A program made the translations under genes and the position numbers. From an uncultured Clostridia bacterium (GTDB lineage: Bacteria > Bacillota > Clostridia > Peptostreptococcales > Anaerovoracaceae), in the NCBI GenBank assembly GCA_934278925.1, contig CAKQWJ010000008.1:1-64000 (forward strand): DNA of 64,000 nucleotides, in the 5' to 3' direction. Under the pieces are notes generated by a model. The model was given only the letters and a program-made list of their open reading frames with translations, searched no databases and was not told the DNA's origin. Shown here one piece after another: positions 63,850 to 64,000 of this stretch. How positions within the stretch are numbered: the first letter of the stretch is position 1; every line of letters starts with the position of its first letter.

Positions 63850-64000
63850 GTGGCAAACAGACTGAAAGAAAAATACAGAACAGAAGTATTTGAAGCACTG
63901 AAGGACAAGTTCAATTATTCCAATCCGATGGAAGTTCCGAAGCTGGAAAAGATCACCATTAACATGGGTCTGGGCGAAGCAAAGGACAACTCCAAGATTA
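63850..64000 (+). CDS. rplE: 50S ribosomal protein L5 (partial, cut by the window end)
   Basis: The first 50 residues of L5 (NRLKEKYRTEVFEALKDKF, VPKLEKITINMGLGEA), starting with GTG eight bases after AAAGGAGG. L5 binds 5S rRNA. The 3' part and the rest of the spc genes lie beyond the window. Confidence 0.95.
   Translation, partial: MANRLKEKYRTEVFEALKDKFNYSNPMEVPKLEKITINMGLGEAKDNSKI

Overview
The window looks like chromosomal DNA of an anaerobic Bacillota, most likely class Clostridia. The evidence is the Firmicute-type order of the translation and transcription genes (rpmG-secE-nusG-rplKA-rplJL-rpoBC-rpsLG-fusA-tuf, then rpsJ-rplC-...-rplE), Mini-ribonuclease III next to cysS, a CarD-family gene in front of the isoprenoid genes, oxygen-sensitive enzymes (Fe-S serine dehydratase, radical SAM proteins), the MEP isoprenoid pathway, and strong AGGAGG ribosome-binding sites. 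By eye the base composition is moderate and fairly uniform, except for A+T-rich intergenic stretches. A species cannot be named. No tRNA, rRNA, IS element, phage gene or CRISPR array was recognised.

Layout. (1) 1-11.8 kb: a leftward pduL, then rightward tadA, a membrane protein with an Ig-like domain, ispE, a FadR-type regulator, carA, a carB with a DapF-like domain fused to its C-terminus, a single-chain serine dehydratase and a short-chain dehydrogenase. (2) 11.8-12.2 kb: a gene-free, A+T-rich gap between convergent genes, holding a regular array of inverted TTCACGCT/AGCGTGAA boxes. (3) 12.2-18.2 kb, leftward: a UPF0210 protein, an ACT protein, a radical SAM protein and asparaginase, preceded by a two-component system. 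(4) 18.4-27.5 kb: carD, an ispD-ispF fusion, proS, a split chromate-type transporter, cysS, mrnC, thyA, folA and rlmB. (5) 27.7-43.7 kb: a 60-codon membrane protein, then the secE-nusG, L11-L1, L10-L7/L12, rpoBC and str operons with their leaders. (6) 43.7-57.4 kb: a 14-kb segment lying between tuf and rpsJ, which are usually close neighbours. It holds a uridine-kinase-like protein, mtaB, a HIT protein, rpoN, a PrpR-like sigma-54 activator, a class III CoA-transferase, an HMG-CoA-lyase-like enzyme, a DASS transporter, a LacI regulator and a second carboxylate transporter. (7) 57.6-64 kb: the S10-spc ribosomal protein operon, cut by the window edge inside rplE.

The most coherent accessory system is at 47.3-54.8 kb. 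Sigma-54 and its activator sit directly upstream of a consensus -24/-12 promoter. Behind that promoter are a SUGCT/CaiB-type CoA-transferase, an HMG-CoA-lyase-family enzyme and a dicarboxylate transporter. This reads as import, CoA activation and retro-Claisen cleavage of a dicarboxylic acid; 3-hydroxy-3-methylglutarate or citramalate are the obvious candidates. The promoter lies in one arm of a perfect 19-bp inverted repeat that also looks like the activator gene's terminator. Next to this module, a LacI regulator faces a MatC-like transporter whose promoter spacer carries an AAAACGTTTT operator.

Other points worth attention are the CarB-DapF fusion, whose second catalytic cysteine is absent; disordered tails on RpoB, S3 and RlmB; two genes (tadA, rpoN) with a -10 box almost touching the start codon and no Shine-Dalgarno sequence; and structured leaders in front of rplJ, rpsL, rpmG and rpsJ.
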